Assembly: GCA_965215035.1 (NCBI GenBank) | Contig: OZ244040.1 | Span: 310,001-374,000, forward strand | Direction of reading: 5' to 3' | Length of the DNA stretch: 64,000 bases | Source of the DNA: Azophilus sp965215035 | Lineage (GTDB): Bacteria > Pseudomonadota > Gammaproteobacteria > Pseudomonadales > Azotimanducaceae | Shown here: piece by piece, positions 26,221-34,826 of the stretch | Position numbering within the stretch: position 1 is the stretch's first letter | Layout of the letters: every line of letters begins with the position of its first letter | The notes under the pieces: generated by a model | What the model saw: the letters and a program-made list of their open reading frames with translations, nothing else | Database searches by the model: none | Told to the model about the DNA's origin: nothing | Translations under genes and position numbers: made by a program

Positions 26221-26479
26221 CGAGCGCCGACCAGCGCGATTTGCAAGCCTGCGCTTGGGAAAGCGCTTCTTCAGATAAAGCAGGGCCGCGCTTTGGGCCG
26301 TTCCCGCGTGGACGCCGACAAGCCGCTTTTTTGATAGTGGCCCAGTTTAAATCCGCCCGGCTGTCAGTCGGAAGCTTGGTTTGTGCCCACCGGGGCGAAT
26401 ACTACAAGGCCCATCGGGGATGGCCCGGGCCTGCGCCGGACGTTGGCTTGGCCCGAGTTGGGTTCCACCGACATCAACG

Positions 26480-27169
26480 TCATCTCGATACGCGGCCGCT
26501 CGCCGCCTTGGCATTGCTTGCCGCGGCGAACAGGCGTTCGGCGACGGGTTCGCCAAGCGCTCTTGCGGCACTGAAGGCGGCGAGGCCGCCTATCCCTCTC
26601 AGTTCGGCCAAGGCGTCCGGCAGGCAGTCGGCGCGGACGCCGGGCAAGAGCCGGGAATACTCCAGGGCGCGGACGCCCTCCGGCACCTGCAGATCCAGAA
26701 TGCGCGGGGTGCGCCGCTTTTCGCCGGCCGCCAGCTCCCAGAGTTCCTGAACCCCAACCGCACGGTAGACATCCACTTTTTCAGCATCGTAGTGGGCGTA
26801 CTCGACCTCGACGGCGAGGTCCGGTGCGGAATCGCCCAAGGACGCCAAGGCCGCCTCCTCCCCTTCGCGGGACTCGATCTGCAGGAAGCGCGCCGCCCGC
26901 TCGCCGATCAGGAACGACTCGTCGGGCTCCAGACTGCGCTTTCCATCCTCCGTGCGCGCCGTCGTGGCGCGCATCGAGACCACCGCAATCCCGTTGGCGA
27001 GACAAAGGGCCGCCACCAGTTCCTGAATATTGCCCGTCGTGAATTCGTGGGATCTGCTCGGCGCCATGAAGATCGCTAGGTGCCTGGTGAGATCGAACCA
27101 GCTCTTGCGGAACCGCTTCGAGAGAACCTCAATCGCCGCCTGGAGCATGTGCGGGTCGCCCCCGCGCAT
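26480..27169 (-). CDS. Uma2-family (DUF820) endonuclease-like protein
   Basis: About 229 residues with a PD-(D/E)XK-like core: EPDESFLIGERAARFLQIE, then APDLAVEVEYAHYDAEKVDVY and VQELWEL. Members are common in multicopy families of unknown function and resemble restriction nucleases. The start is uncertain: the open frame extends to 27286, but the residues before 27169 look unconserved and abut a GT2 remnant. Stand-alone gene. Confidence 0.6.
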   Translation of the reverse strand: MRGGDPHMLQAAIEVLSKRFRKSWFDLTRHLAIFMAPSRSHEFTTGNIQELVAALCLANGIAVVSMRATTARTEDGKRSLEPDESFLIGERAARFLQIESREGEEAALASLGDSAPDLAVEVEYAHYDAEKVDVYRAVGVQELWELAAGEKRRTPRILDLQVPEGVRALEYSRLLPGVRADCLPDALAELRGIGGLAAFSAARALGEPVAERLFAAASNAKAASGRVSR

Positions 27170-27282
27170 CGCGAAGACATCCGAGCCGAGGGAACTGGTC
27201 CGCCGTTCGCAGTGCGGCAGGATGGACTCCGGTGGTTCTTGGCTGCGCACTGCTGTCGCGCCCACTCGCGAAGTGCTCCACA

Positions 27283-27520
27283 TCATGGAAGGGAATTCAT
27301 CCTCCTATTGTTTGCGGCGGATTGCAACGGCGGCTTGGACGACTTGGCGGCATCCTGTTCAGCTAGTTCGACGATGTCATGGCGAACTAGGTCTTCCTGC
27401 GCGGCGAAACATTCGGCCTCGGGCAGCATGTCGCCGTCAAGGAAGACGAGAATTGAATGCGCTGCCGCTTCTGCACCGGCGTTGCGTACCGCCGCTTGGA
27501 GGTCGAGCGGATTCCGTCTA
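27283..27520 (-). pseudogene. GT2 glycosyltransferase fragment
   Basis: The minus strand reads LQAAVRNAGAEAAAHSILV, FLDGDMLPEAECFAAQEDLV and RHDIVELAEQ, then a basic tail to a TGA. The intact plus-strand GT2 gene just to the right has ARNTGVRAAAHDVLLFLDAD and LLPEAGWLAAHARW at the corresponding place. The fragment covers only the DxD region, has no start, and lies in the opposite orientation. Confidence 0.65.
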
Positions 27521-27653
27521 CACTGAGCCTGTGTCGCGGAACGCCCCTTCTTCGGCTAATTTCCCAGCCGCCGAACCTTGTTTCCAGACAAGACTGCGAC
27601 GCACCTTTCCGGTTTGAGAATCTGGGTCGGGGATCTGGGAAGGAGAGACTGAA

Positions 27654-29363
27654 ATGAATCCACACGCGCCGATGAATGCGAAGTTGGATACGGGTGCGCG
27701 TCCCGCCGCCGTAGGTGGGGCGACGGACGCCCTCGCCTATCGGGGGGGGGGGGGGGGGGGGGGGGTAGCAGTGTGGCCTAGGATTGGCGCTTGGTCTGGC
27801 CCGCCGGCGCCGCAACTCGTCCGGTACAACGACTGGCGGCGGGTGGAGGTGCCGGCGCCCGGCGTGTTCGTGCCGGAGTTGCCGGTGAGCGTGGTCGTGC
27901 CCTACTACGCGCAACCGGAGGAACTGGCGCGAACGCTGGCGGCGCTGGAGCGCCAGACGTATCCGCGGGAACTCTTCGAGGTGGTGGTGGTCGACGACGG
28001 CTCGCCGGCGCCCCTGGCGCGGCCGCGGTCGACGCCGCTCGACCTGAAGGTGGTGCGGCAGGAGGATCTCGGCTTCGGGCTGGCGCGGGCGCGCAACACG
28101 GGGGTGCGCGCGGCGGCGCACGACGTGCTGCTGTTTCTCGACGCCGACCTGCTGCCGGAGGCGGGCTGGCTGGCGGCGCACGCGCGCTGGCACCACGCGG
28201 TGCCGGACGCCGTGACGCTGGGCCCGCATGCCCATGTGCGGATGGACGGCGTGGACGCCGGGACGATCCGCACCCGGCCGGGGACGCTTAACAAACTGTT
28301 CGCGGGACGGAGGGAGCACACGCCCATCCGTCGCTCGGCGGAAAGATTCCTGAGCACAACCGACGATCTGACGATGAAGTCGGAAGATCTGTTCCGGATG
28401 GTCATGGGCGGCAACATGGGAATCCGTCGCGGGTTCTACGAGCTGGTGGGCGGGTACGACGAGTCGTTCACGCGGTGGGGCGGGGAGGACACGGAGTTCG
28501 GCTACCGGTCCTATACGCGGGGCGGATTGCTGGTGCCGGTGCGGGCCGCGCTCGCCTGGCACCAGGGTTCCTGGCACGACGGACGGGCGGAGAAGGAGCG
28601 GAGTCGGGCGCTGCAGCGGGCGAAGCTGGCCCACCTGATTGCCCACCCGGTGTTCCGCGGCGGGACGGACGGGCGGATCTTCAGGGTGCCGCGGTACGTG
28701 GTGACGATGCGGGCGGGGGAACTGCCGGAGGAACGCCTGCTGGAGGCGGTGGAGCGGGTGCTGTCCGGTCCGACGCACGACCTGGTGGTTCGGGTGGAAC
28801 TGCCCGGGCACCACCCGGGCCGGGCGCGGCTGGAGCGCCACCTGGGGCCAGACCCGAGGGTGCGTGTGGCGCCGTCGCGCCCGGCGCTAGAGGAGTTTCC
28901 CGCATCCCCGTTCCACGTCACGCTGCCGGCCGGGAGGCCGCCGCATGCGGACGTGGTGCACCGGCTACGCGCCGGGCTGGGGACCGCGGTGGTCGGGCGG
29001 TCGGAGCTTCCCGACGGTTCCCGCGCGTCGATCGTGCGGGCCTGGGCGCTGCACCGGGCACTGCGCACGCCCTGGGAGGCATCCGACTTCGGCGAGGTGG
29101 TGACGGTCCCGCCCGAGAATCTGTGGCCGGGGATGGCGGCCGATGGCACCGGGCGGGTGTCCGCGGTGGCCGGCCTATGGGCCGCCAGCGGCGCGTCGGT
29201 TTCGGAGTTGCGCCGGGCATGGCGGCTTGTCAGGGCCGAGTTGTGGCTAATTGACGGCCTCGGCGGGGCCCGGCGGTTCGTCCTCTGGTTCGTGGGCGCG
29301 GCTCTGCGGCAGGTGTCCGGCCGCTTTCGCGCCGATTCCGGGCGGCCGCGCGGCGCTCAATAG
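27654..29363 (+). CDS. GT2 family glycosyltransferase with poly-G tract
   Basis: 569 residues. The GT-A domain (from about residue 60) has VSVVVPYYAQPEEL, VVVVDDGSPAPLA and the DxD site LLFLDADLLPEAG. The galactosyltransferase-like second half has MGIRRGFYELVGGYDESFTR, WGGEDTEFGYR and AWHQG. The C-terminal 250 residues are unassigned. Start ATG 27654 has GGAGAG upstream. Codons 31-37 are seven glycines encoded by a run of 24 G (27742-27765). One-base slippage there would truncate the protein before the catalytic domain, so the gene is a candidate for phase variation. The tract lies in a non-conserved leader. Confidence 0.82.
   Translation: MNPHAPMNAKLDTGARPAAVGGATDALAYRGGGGGGGVAVWPRIGAWSGPPAPQLVRYNDWRRVEVPAPGVFVPELPVSVVVPYYAQPEELARTLAALERQTYPRELFEVVVVDDGSPAPLARPRSTPLDLKVVRQEDLGFGLARARNTGVRAAAHDVLLFLDADLLPEAGWLAAHARWHHAVPDAVTLGPHAHVRMDGVDAGTIRTRPGTLNKLFAGRREHTPIRRSAERFLSTTDDLTMKSEDLFRMVMGGNMGIRRGFYELVGGYDESFTRWGGEDTEFGYRSYTRGGLLVPVRAALAWHQGSWHDGRAEKERSRALQRAKLAHLIAHPVFRGGTDGRIFRVPRYVVTMRAGELPEERLLEAVERVLSGPTHDLVVRVELPGHHPGRARLERHLGPDPRVRVAPSRPALEEFPASPFHVTLPAGRPPHADVVHRLRAGLGTAVVGRSELPDGSRASIVRAWALHRALRTPWEASDFGEVVTVPPENLWPGMAADGTGRVSAVAGLWAASGASVSELRRAWRLVRAELWLIDGLGGARRFVLWFVGAALRQVSGRFRADSGRPRGAQ
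27742..27765 (+). repeat. 24-base poly-G tract
   Basis: Uninterrupted run of 24 G inside the 5' coding part of the GT2 gene. The present length keeps the frame open. Long G tracts in surface-glycan genes are the classical substrate of slipped-strand mispairing; an assembly artefact is also possible. Confidence 0.9.
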
Positions 29364-29507
29364 CGCGGTGGCGGCGTCGGACATGACTGTTCAGATGGAC
29401 CGGGGCCGCTCCGAGAGGTACGGCGCGAGGGGCGCCGGCGGCGCCATGCGATTGCTCAAGGACGGCTATCAACCGGTTGAGGTTTCCGTCATCCAATAGC
29501 GATTTCG

Positions 29508-31271
29508 ATGCTTACTAAGCTTGTCATACGTAACTTCAAGTGCTTCGGCGAGGTCGAGGTCGAACTGGGGAACCCGGTGGTGTTTATCGGCCCCAACAAT
29601 TCGGGAAAGACCTCGGCCATGCAGGCACTCGCCCTGTGGGATGTCGGCCAGAGGCGCTGGAACGAAAAGCGCGCGGGCAAGAGCGCACCCGAGAGGCGGC
29701 CCGGCGTGACCGTCAACCGCCGGGATCTGTTTGCCATCCCTCACCCAAAGGCCAACCAGTTGTGGCATGCCCTTCGGGTGCGGAATGTTCGCCGCACTGA
29801 AAGCGGACAGCAGACCGAAAATGTGCGCATCGAACTCATAGTCGAAGGGATCGATGATGGCCAAGCCTGGGCCTCGGGGCTCGAACTCGACTACGCCAAC
29901 GAAGAGTCGTTCTATTGTCGGCCCCTGCGGCTCGAAAACGGCAAGCATCCACAACGCATGCCGGTGCCGAAACAGGCCGGGGCGACGCAGATTGTCTTTC
30001 TTCCGCCCATGTCCGGCCTCGCGGCGACGGAGACCCGGCTCGACCAGGGTGCCGTGAACGTTCGAGTGGGCGAGGGCCGCACAGCGGAAGTTCTGCGCAA
30101 CCTGTGTTTCCGCGTCCTAACCGAGCAACCCGACAGGTGGAAATCGCTGGTCGGTCGCATCCACTCGCTTTTCGGCGTCGAACTCGACCCGCCCCGCTAC
30201 ATCGCCGAAAGGGGCGAGATCAGCATGGGCTATCGGGAACGCGGCACGGCGCTCGACCTTTCTTCGGCCGGGCGAGGCTTGCAACAGACCCTGTTGATCC
30301 TAGCCTACATGTATGCCAACCCCGGCGCGGTGATCTTGTTGGATGAACCCGACGCGCACCTCGAAATCCTCCGTCAGCGTCAGATTTATCGCCTGATAAC
30401 GGAGGTTGCCTCAGAACACGGCAGCCAGATCATCGCCGCGAGCCATTCGGAAGTACTCTTGAACGAAGCGGCCGGTGCGGATCTCGTCATTGCCTTCGTC
30501 GGCAGGCCGCACCGTATCGGGGGCAGTACAAGTCAGGTGCGCAAGGCCCTCTCAGAGATTGGCTTCGACCAGTATTACCAGGCCGAACAAACCGGGTGGG
30601 TGCTCTATCTCGAGGGCTCGACGGACTTGGCGATACTGCAGGCCTTCGCTAGGCGACTCGGGCAGGACGACGCCGTCAAGGCGCTTGAGCGGCCCTTCGT
30701 CCACTACGTCGGGAACCAGCCAAGCGCGGCGGCCCGGCACTTTCATGGCCTTAGGGAAGCCCTTCCCGACCTGAAGGGCGTTGCCCTCTTCGACCGTCTT
30801 GAAGGCGGCGCGCCGGACCATCCGGCACCCGAACATCTGATGTGGGCCAAACGGGAGATCGAGAATTACCTTTGCACCGAGAAGACACTTGAAGCCTACG
30901 CGCGCGCATCGGCGAGAACCGCACAGCCACTGCCTCTCTTTGCGCCGGCGGAAGTCGAGCAACGATTGCAGGCCATGCGCGAGGCCATTGCCGAAATCGG
31001 CGGCGCTTTGGAGGCCCTCGGCAGGGGCTCTCCGTGGGATGGGGACACCAAGGTGAGCGATGAATTTCTGACGCCCCTTTTCAGGGCCTATTTCCGGAAA
31101 CTCGGCATTCCAAACGTTATGGAAAAGAAACGCTTCTACGATCTCGCCGAACAGGTTCCCGAACACGAGATCGACAACGAAGTCCGCGCCAAGCTGGCCT
31201 CGATTGTCGCCGTCGCGAACAGCGCCAAACCCGCAACGCTACAGGCACCACCGCCACCCGATGACAACTGA
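29508..31271 (+). CDS. OLD-type AAA ATPase with TOPRIM-like domain
   Basis: 587 residues. An SMC/ABC-like ATPase runs from residue 1 to about 350: Walker A GPNNSGKTSAMQAL, signature-like LSSAGRGLQQTLLILAYM, Walker B GAVILLDEPDAHLE and the H-loop IIAASHSEVLL. A TOPRIM-type region follows (VLYLEGSTDLAILQAFAR, then VALFDRLEG), as in OLD (overcoming lysogenization defect) nucleases. These cut DNA and often act in phage defence, alone or with a helicase. No partner helicase is adjacent. It is followed on the opposite strand by a nucleotidyltransferase pair. Confidence 0.8.
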   Translation: MLTKLVIRNFKCFGEVEVELGNPVVFIGPNNSGKTSAMQALALWDVGQRRWNEKRAGKSAPERRPGVTVNRRDLFAIPHPKANQLWHALRVRNVRRTESGQQTENVRIELIVEGIDDGQAWASGLELDYANEESFYCRPLRLENGKHPQRMPVPKQAGATQIVFLPPMSGLAATETRLDQGAVNVRVGEGRTAEVLRNLCFRVLTEQPDRWKSLVGRIHSLFGVELDPPRYIAERGEISMGYRERGTALDLSSAGRGLQQTLLILAYMYANPGAVILLDEPDAHLEILRQRQIYRLITEVASEHGSQIIAASHSEVLLNEAAGADLVIAFVGRPHRIGGSTSQVRKALSEIGFDQYYQAEQTGWVLYLEGSTDLAILQAFARRLGQDDAVKALERPFVHYVGNQPSAAARHFHGLREALPDLKGVALFDRLEGGAPDHPAPEHLMWAKREIENYLCTEKTLEAYARASARTAQPLPLFAPAEVEQRLQAMREAIAEIGGALEALGRGSPWDGDTKVSDEFLTPLFRAYFRKLGIPNVMEKKRFYDLAEQVPEHEIDNEVRAKLASIVAVANSAKPATLQAPPPPDDN

Positions 31272-31295
31272 CGACGCCATCCACCGGCTATCGAT

Positions 31296-31313
31296 ACCCT
31301 GCACCAGCAGGGT
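31296..31313 (+). terminator. Hairpin after the OLD-type gene
   Basis: ACCCTGC and GCAGGGT flank an ACCA loop, 25 bases after the stop. The stem is perfect but no U-run follows, so termination is only a possibility. Confidence 0.35.
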
Positions 31314-31405
31314 GCGTACCGGTGAAACGGGCGGGCTGCCTGCCTGTCGGGCTTAGATACTTTATCCAGGTCGTGGGGCTCGCCATCCGCGAAACGCCAG
31401 ACGCG

Positions 31406-31780
31406 TCACCGCTTGTTTTTTGACGAAGCGGCGCGCTCCGCGGCGTTCTCCCGGGTCGACCCGCGTAGCAGGCACTCTGCAGCGTCCGCGAAGCTCGACA
31501 AGCGCCCGAGTAGCGCATTGTAATCAAAGTAGTCACCGCCGCCGTCGCGCACAGCCGCGTACAAGGCCAGATTGGGCGCTGCTATGCGGTCCGCGGCTTC
31601 TGGAACATTCAGGCCGAGCGCCCGCAGCCGAGCGGCCGCAAGGGCGACGAGCAACGCCTCGGCCGTGTGCTCTCCGCGCTCAAGCGACGCCATCCCGGCT
31701 TCGACAAGATTGGCACCGGGCAGACTGGACGACAGGCCCCGCAAATGGTGGCTACGACGATGGCCTGCGCTTGTTGTCAT
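31406..31780 (-). CDS. Small partner protein of the nucleotidyltransferase
   Basis: 124 residues, alpha-helical and without a named family that I recognise with certainty. The conserved-looking core is APNLALYAAVRDGGGDYFDY then NALLGRLSSFADAAECLL. Proteins of this kind usually follow DUF6036/AbiEii-like nucleotidyltransferases, which is the arrangement here. It overlaps the upstream gene by 29 bases. The pair has the layout of a toxin-antitoxin module; which partner is toxic cannot be told. Confidence 0.6.
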   Translation of the reverse strand: MTTSAGHRRSHHLRGLSSSLPGANLVEAGMASLERGEHTAEALLVALAAARLRALGLNVPEAADRIAAPNLALYAAVRDGGGDYFDYNALLGRLSSFADAAECLLRGSTRENAAERAASSKNKR

Positions 31781-32318
31781 GTTCCCCGTTCTCCGTTAAC
31801 CACCCCCACGCCGTTTCGACCTTTCGGCGGAGGTGTCGAGGGTCGATTGCCGGATAGCGTTTGAGTTCCGGCCCAATCGCCTCGAAAAGACGCCGGAGCA
31901 ACTCCAGTTCGATCAGTTCAAGCCGATGCATTGCCTTGACGTCGAGACGGTCCGGGCCGTAGCCACGCGCGATCTTGGCGAGCGCCTGGGCGTAGAAGTC
32001 GTAGTGGAAAAAGTCCGTAGTACCATGCCGGATGATGAATCGGCTTCGCTTGCGCCAGTCCGGCAACGCCGGAATAAAGTCGTCGGGCGCCGCAAGTTTC
32101 ACATTTATATCCAGCGCCTCCTTTGCGCCAGCGATGGCCTCGAAGACGCCCGCTGGTTCGGGATCTAGCTTCAGATCAACATCAACCGTGAGGTCGCGCC
32201 ACCCGATGAGTACAGCACTGGCCCCGCCGGTTAGAAACACCCGGCCTCCCCGGGTGCGCGCGCCGATAAAACGCATGAAATCGCGCACCTTGCGGCTGTT
32301 GCTGGGATTGCGAGACAT
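31752..32318 (-). CDS. DUF6036/AbiEii-like nucleotidyltransferase
   Basis: 188 residues from ATG 32318 (32336 is possible). The nucleotidyltransferase signature is FLTGGASAVLIGWRDLTVDV, followed by DLKLDP, i.e. GG(A)S...T.DVDL as in MNT/AbiEii enzymes. The ending MHRLELIELELLRRLFEAIG is typical of the family. Enzymes of this superfamily nucleotidylate tRNA or proteins; AbiEii/MenT members are toxins. It is first of a two-gene unit running away from a hairpin repeat. Confidence 0.65.
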   Translation of the reverse strand: MSRNPSNSRKVRDFMRFIGARTRGGRVFLTGGASAVLIGWRDLTVDVDLKLDPEPAGVFEAIAGAKEALDINVKLAAPDDFIPALPDWRKRSRFIIRHGTTDFFHYDFYAQALAKIARGYGPDRLDVKAMHRLELIELELLRRLFEAIGPELKRYPAIDPRHLRRKVETAWGWLTENGEHDNKRRPSS

Positions 32319-32380
32319 CACAAAACAGTACCACATCCATCCGGCGCAACGAGCTCACCCAAACATCCAGGAAGATCCCA

Positions 32381-32468
32381 GGCAGTGTATCCGTTTGAAT
32401 CCCGTCCCTGCCGAATCACCTGTGTGCCGCGCCCTTGCTCGATCCACAGATTCAAACTGATACACCAG
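32381..32468 (-). repeat. Hairpin repeat R1, diverged inverted copy
   Basis: On the minus strand the ends read GGTGTATCAGTTTGAAT and ATTCAAACGGATACACTGCC, matching the 89-bp R1 element but with a changed middle (GTGGATCGAGC, CGGCACACAGGTGATTCGG). Confidence 0.75.
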
Positions 32469-32622
32469 CCGATGCCATAGTCGCGCAGGTCGGAGGGGGT
32501 TGGCCAACACGGGTGGGTGACGGGTGTTCGGCATGGGCGTCCGACTGGATAGGGTCTTGTTTGTTCGACAAAGTTGTTCACGCGGGGTTGGTGACCGGCA
32601 CGGACCGGGGTTAGCATGGCTT

Positions 32623-33201
32623 ATGGCCCGCACCACCATCGAGATCAGCAAGGAAGCCCTGCACTTCGCGGCGGCCCACTTCACGATATTTTCGGCTACC
32701 GAGCGGGAGAACCTGCACGGCCACAATTTTCGGGTCGCTGCGGAGGTCGATGCCGATGTGGGGGACGACGGGCTGGCGTTCGACTACAACCTGGTCAAGA
32801 CCCGCCTGCAGGCGCTGTGCGACGGGTTGGACGAACGCATGCTGCTGCCCGAGCGGTCGCCACACCTGGCGGTTACCGAGGAGAACGGCTATACGGTCGC
32901 GCACTTCAACGGCGAGCGCATTCCCTTCCTTGCCAGGGACGTGCTGACCCTGCCGGTCGGCAACATCACAGTGGAAGCGCTGGCGGACTGGATCGGCGGC
33001 GAACTGCTGGCCGACCCGGCGATTGCGGCTCTGGATTTCCGCAACCTGATCATCAGGGTGTCTTCGGGGCCCGGACAGTGGGCGCGGGCCTCGTTCGCCA
33101 ACCAGAACAGTCATTCCGGGCGCAAGAGCGAAAGCAGGTTCGCAGATAGCGCTGCCGCCGCCCGCGGCGACCCCGTTGCTACCGGAGACCCGCACCCATG
33201 A
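32623..33201 (+). CDS. 6-pyruvoyl-tetrahydropterin synthase/QueD-like T-fold protein, atypical active site
   Basis: 192 residues. The zinc histidines of PTPS/QueD are present (H19 in FAAAHF; H32 and H34 in LHGHNF). Catalytic positions differ: there is no cysteine before LHGH (TERENLHGHN instead), the Asp-His pair is D70-E71 (GLDERMLLP), and the substrate-anchoring Glu (VSET type) is replaced in VSSGPGQW. A Glu before LHGH recalls the PTPS-III type, but the other losses do not. It is also longer than QueD (about 120) by an inserted segment and a C-terminal tail. It overlaps the SDR by 4 bases and lies near a queuosine-precursor transporter. The reaction is uncertain. Confidence 0.75.
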   Translation: MARTTIEISKEALHFAAAHFTIFSATERENLHGHNFRVAAEVDADVGDDGLAFDYNLVKTRLQALCDGLDERMLLPERSPHLAVTEENGYTVAHFNGERIPFLARDVLTLPVGNITVEALADWIGGELLADPAIAALDFRNLIIRVSSGPGQWARASFANQNSHSGRKSESRFADSAAAARGDPVATGDPHP

Positions 33202-33893
33202 AGTGCGCCATCGTCACCGGGGCCAGTGCCGGCATTGGCCTCAGCACCGCGCAACGCTTCGTTGACGAGGGTTACGCGGTCGTCAACCTCTCGCGCCGGC
33301 CGTGCCCCCTAGACGCAGTTCACAGCATTCCCTGCGACCTCGCGATACCCGACTTCCTAGACGCAATCGATGAGCAACTGCGGTCGCTGCTTGCGCAAGC
33401 CAAAGCAACCGTACTGATCCACAACGCCTCAAGACTAGTCAACGACAGCGCGGCGCAAACGCCGAGCGAGAGTTTGCGGCAGACACTCGAGATCAACCTG
33501 GTGGCACCCAACAGCCTGAACGGTTTCGCGATTCCCCTCATGCAGCCCGGCTCGTCCATCCTCTATGTCGGTTCCACCCTGGGCGAGAAGGCGGTGCCCA
33601 ACAGCTTTTCCTACGCCGTCTCCAAGCACGGCCTGATCGGCATGATGCGCGCCACCTGCCAAGATCTTGCCGGGCTGGGCATTCACACGGCCTGCATCTG
33701 CCCGGGTTTCACCGACACCGAGATGCTGAGGGCCCATGTGCCGGCGGAAGCCATGAACGCGGTGCGCGGCATGTCGGCGTACAACCGCCTCATCGAGCCG
33801 GCTGAAATTGCCGAAAGCCTGTTTTGGGCCTCGCAAAATCCAGTGATCAACGGCGCGGTGATGCACGCCAATCTGGGTCAGGTGGAACGCTGA
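33198..33893 (+). CDS. Short-chain dehydrogenase/reductase, partner of the PTPS-like gene
   Basis: 231 residues: NAD(P) motif VTGASAGIGLSTA, VLIHNASRLV, and catalytic Ser/Tyr/Lys in YVGSTLGEK and FSYAVSKHGLIGMM. It ends INGAVMHANLGQVER. ATGA overlap with the PTPS-like gene makes a coupled two-gene unit. A pterin-type substrate (sepiapterin- or pteridine-reductase-like) is suggested by the neighbour, not by the sequence itself. Confidence 0.82.
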   Translation: MKCAIVTGASAGIGLSTAQRFVDEGYAVVNLSRRPCPLDAVHSIPCDLAIPDFLDAIDEQLRSLLAQAKATVLIHNASRLVNDSAAQTPSESLRQTLEINLVAPNSLNGFAIPLMQPGSSILYVGSTLGEKAVPNSFSYAVSKHGLIGMMRATCQDLAGLGIHTACICPGFTDTEMLRAHVPAEAMNAVRGMSAYNRLIEPAEIAESLFWASQNPVINGAVMHANLGQVER

Positions 33894-33897
33894 CCGC

Positions 33898-34671
33898 TCA
33901 ATCGGCAACGGCCTCCTCGGTGATGCCGAGCCCCAGGTAGGGGCGCAGCCAGCGCACAAGCAGGTAGATGGGGCCGGTATCCAGGGCAGCAATGCTCAGC
34001 TTGAAGACGTATCCGGACAGGATGAAGATAAGAAGCTGCGGCCAAAGCGGCTCGTCGGCGGCTATGGGCAGCGCGTTGGCGTAGAAGTGGGTGATGAGTA
34101 TCACGGCGGTCGTGTCGAGCAACTGACTGGTCATAGTCGAGGCGTTGTTGCGCAACCACAGGTGGCGGCCGCCGGTGAGGCGCTTCCAGAAGTGGAACAG
34201 GCGCACATCGCAGAACTGCGCCGCCATGTAGGCGATCATCGACGCCGCCACGGCACCAAAGGCAAGTTGCCGAACCTCGTAGAAGATCGGCAACCGGCCA
34301 GCCTCGTCGGGCAACGGCAGGCCGGTCGCCGCATCCACCGGCTCGAAGCCCGGCAGTGCGCCGCCCAGCCACAGTAGGAATACCACCCAGCCATTCAGCA
34401 GCAGACCCACCCACACCATATCCCGGGCACGTTTCTCGCCATACAGTTCGCTGATGAGGTCGGTGCACAGGAAGGTCAGTGGATAGGGGAGTACGCCCAC
34501 CGCCACCACCATGGGTATCGACAGGCCGAACACCGTAAAGGACAGGTCGATGAATCGGCTGATACCCAGCACATTCAAGAGCGCCAGGGTTCCCAGGAAA
34601 AACCCCGACAGCACCAGGAATACGCGCTGTCGGCGCTTCCTGTAGTCGGGCCGAACTAGCCCATCTGCCAC
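33898..34671 (-). CDS. yhhQ: Queuosine-precursor transporter (YhhQ/DUF165)
   Basis: 257 residues from GTG 34671, which has GGAGG 7 bases upstream. About six membrane segments. VUT-family signatures are PLTFLCTDLISELYGEKRAR and LDTTAVILITHFYANALP. The family imports preQ0/preQ1 for queuosine synthesis. It is convergent with the SDR, with 4 bases between the stops. Confidence 0.85.
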   Translation of the reverse strand: MADGLVRPDYRKRRQRVFLVLSGFFLGTLALLNVLGISRFIDLSFTVFGLSIPMVVAVGVLPYPLTFLCTDLISELYGEKRARDMVWVGLLLNGWVVFLLWLGGALPGFEPVDAATGLPLPDEAGRLPIFYEVRQLAFGAVAASMIAYMAAQFCDVRLFHFWKRLTGGRHLWLRNNASTMTSQLLDTTAVILITHFYANALPIAADEPLWPQLLIFILSGYVFKLSIAALDTGPIYLLVRWLRPYLGLGITEEAVAD

Positions 34672-34737
34672 AACCAGGCCTCCACCCGCGCCACTACAGT
34701 GCAAAGCCTCCAGTAATCGACCCGCTCTGCGCCGGTC

Positions 34738-34826
34738 GGTAGTGTATCAGTTTGAATTTGTGGGCCGAGCGGAGGCACGGTACACAGGGGATTCGGCAGG
34801 CTCGGGATGCAAACTGATACACTACC
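34738..34826 (+). repeat. Hairpin repeat R1, copy 1
   Basis: 89 bp, bounded by GGTAGTGTATCAGTTTGAAT and its inverse ATGCAAACTGATACACTACC, with an inner CCGAGC/GCTCGG stem. It encodes nothing; the whole element can fold into one long hairpin. Lies upstream of the yhhQ-like gene. Confidence 0.9.

Noticed and set aside
27387..28841. 484-codon minus-strand open frame over the GT2 gene
   Set aside because: Antisense shadow; its composition is Arg/Pro/His-rich. Only the short GT2 remnant at 27283-27520, in another frame, carries recognisable motifs.
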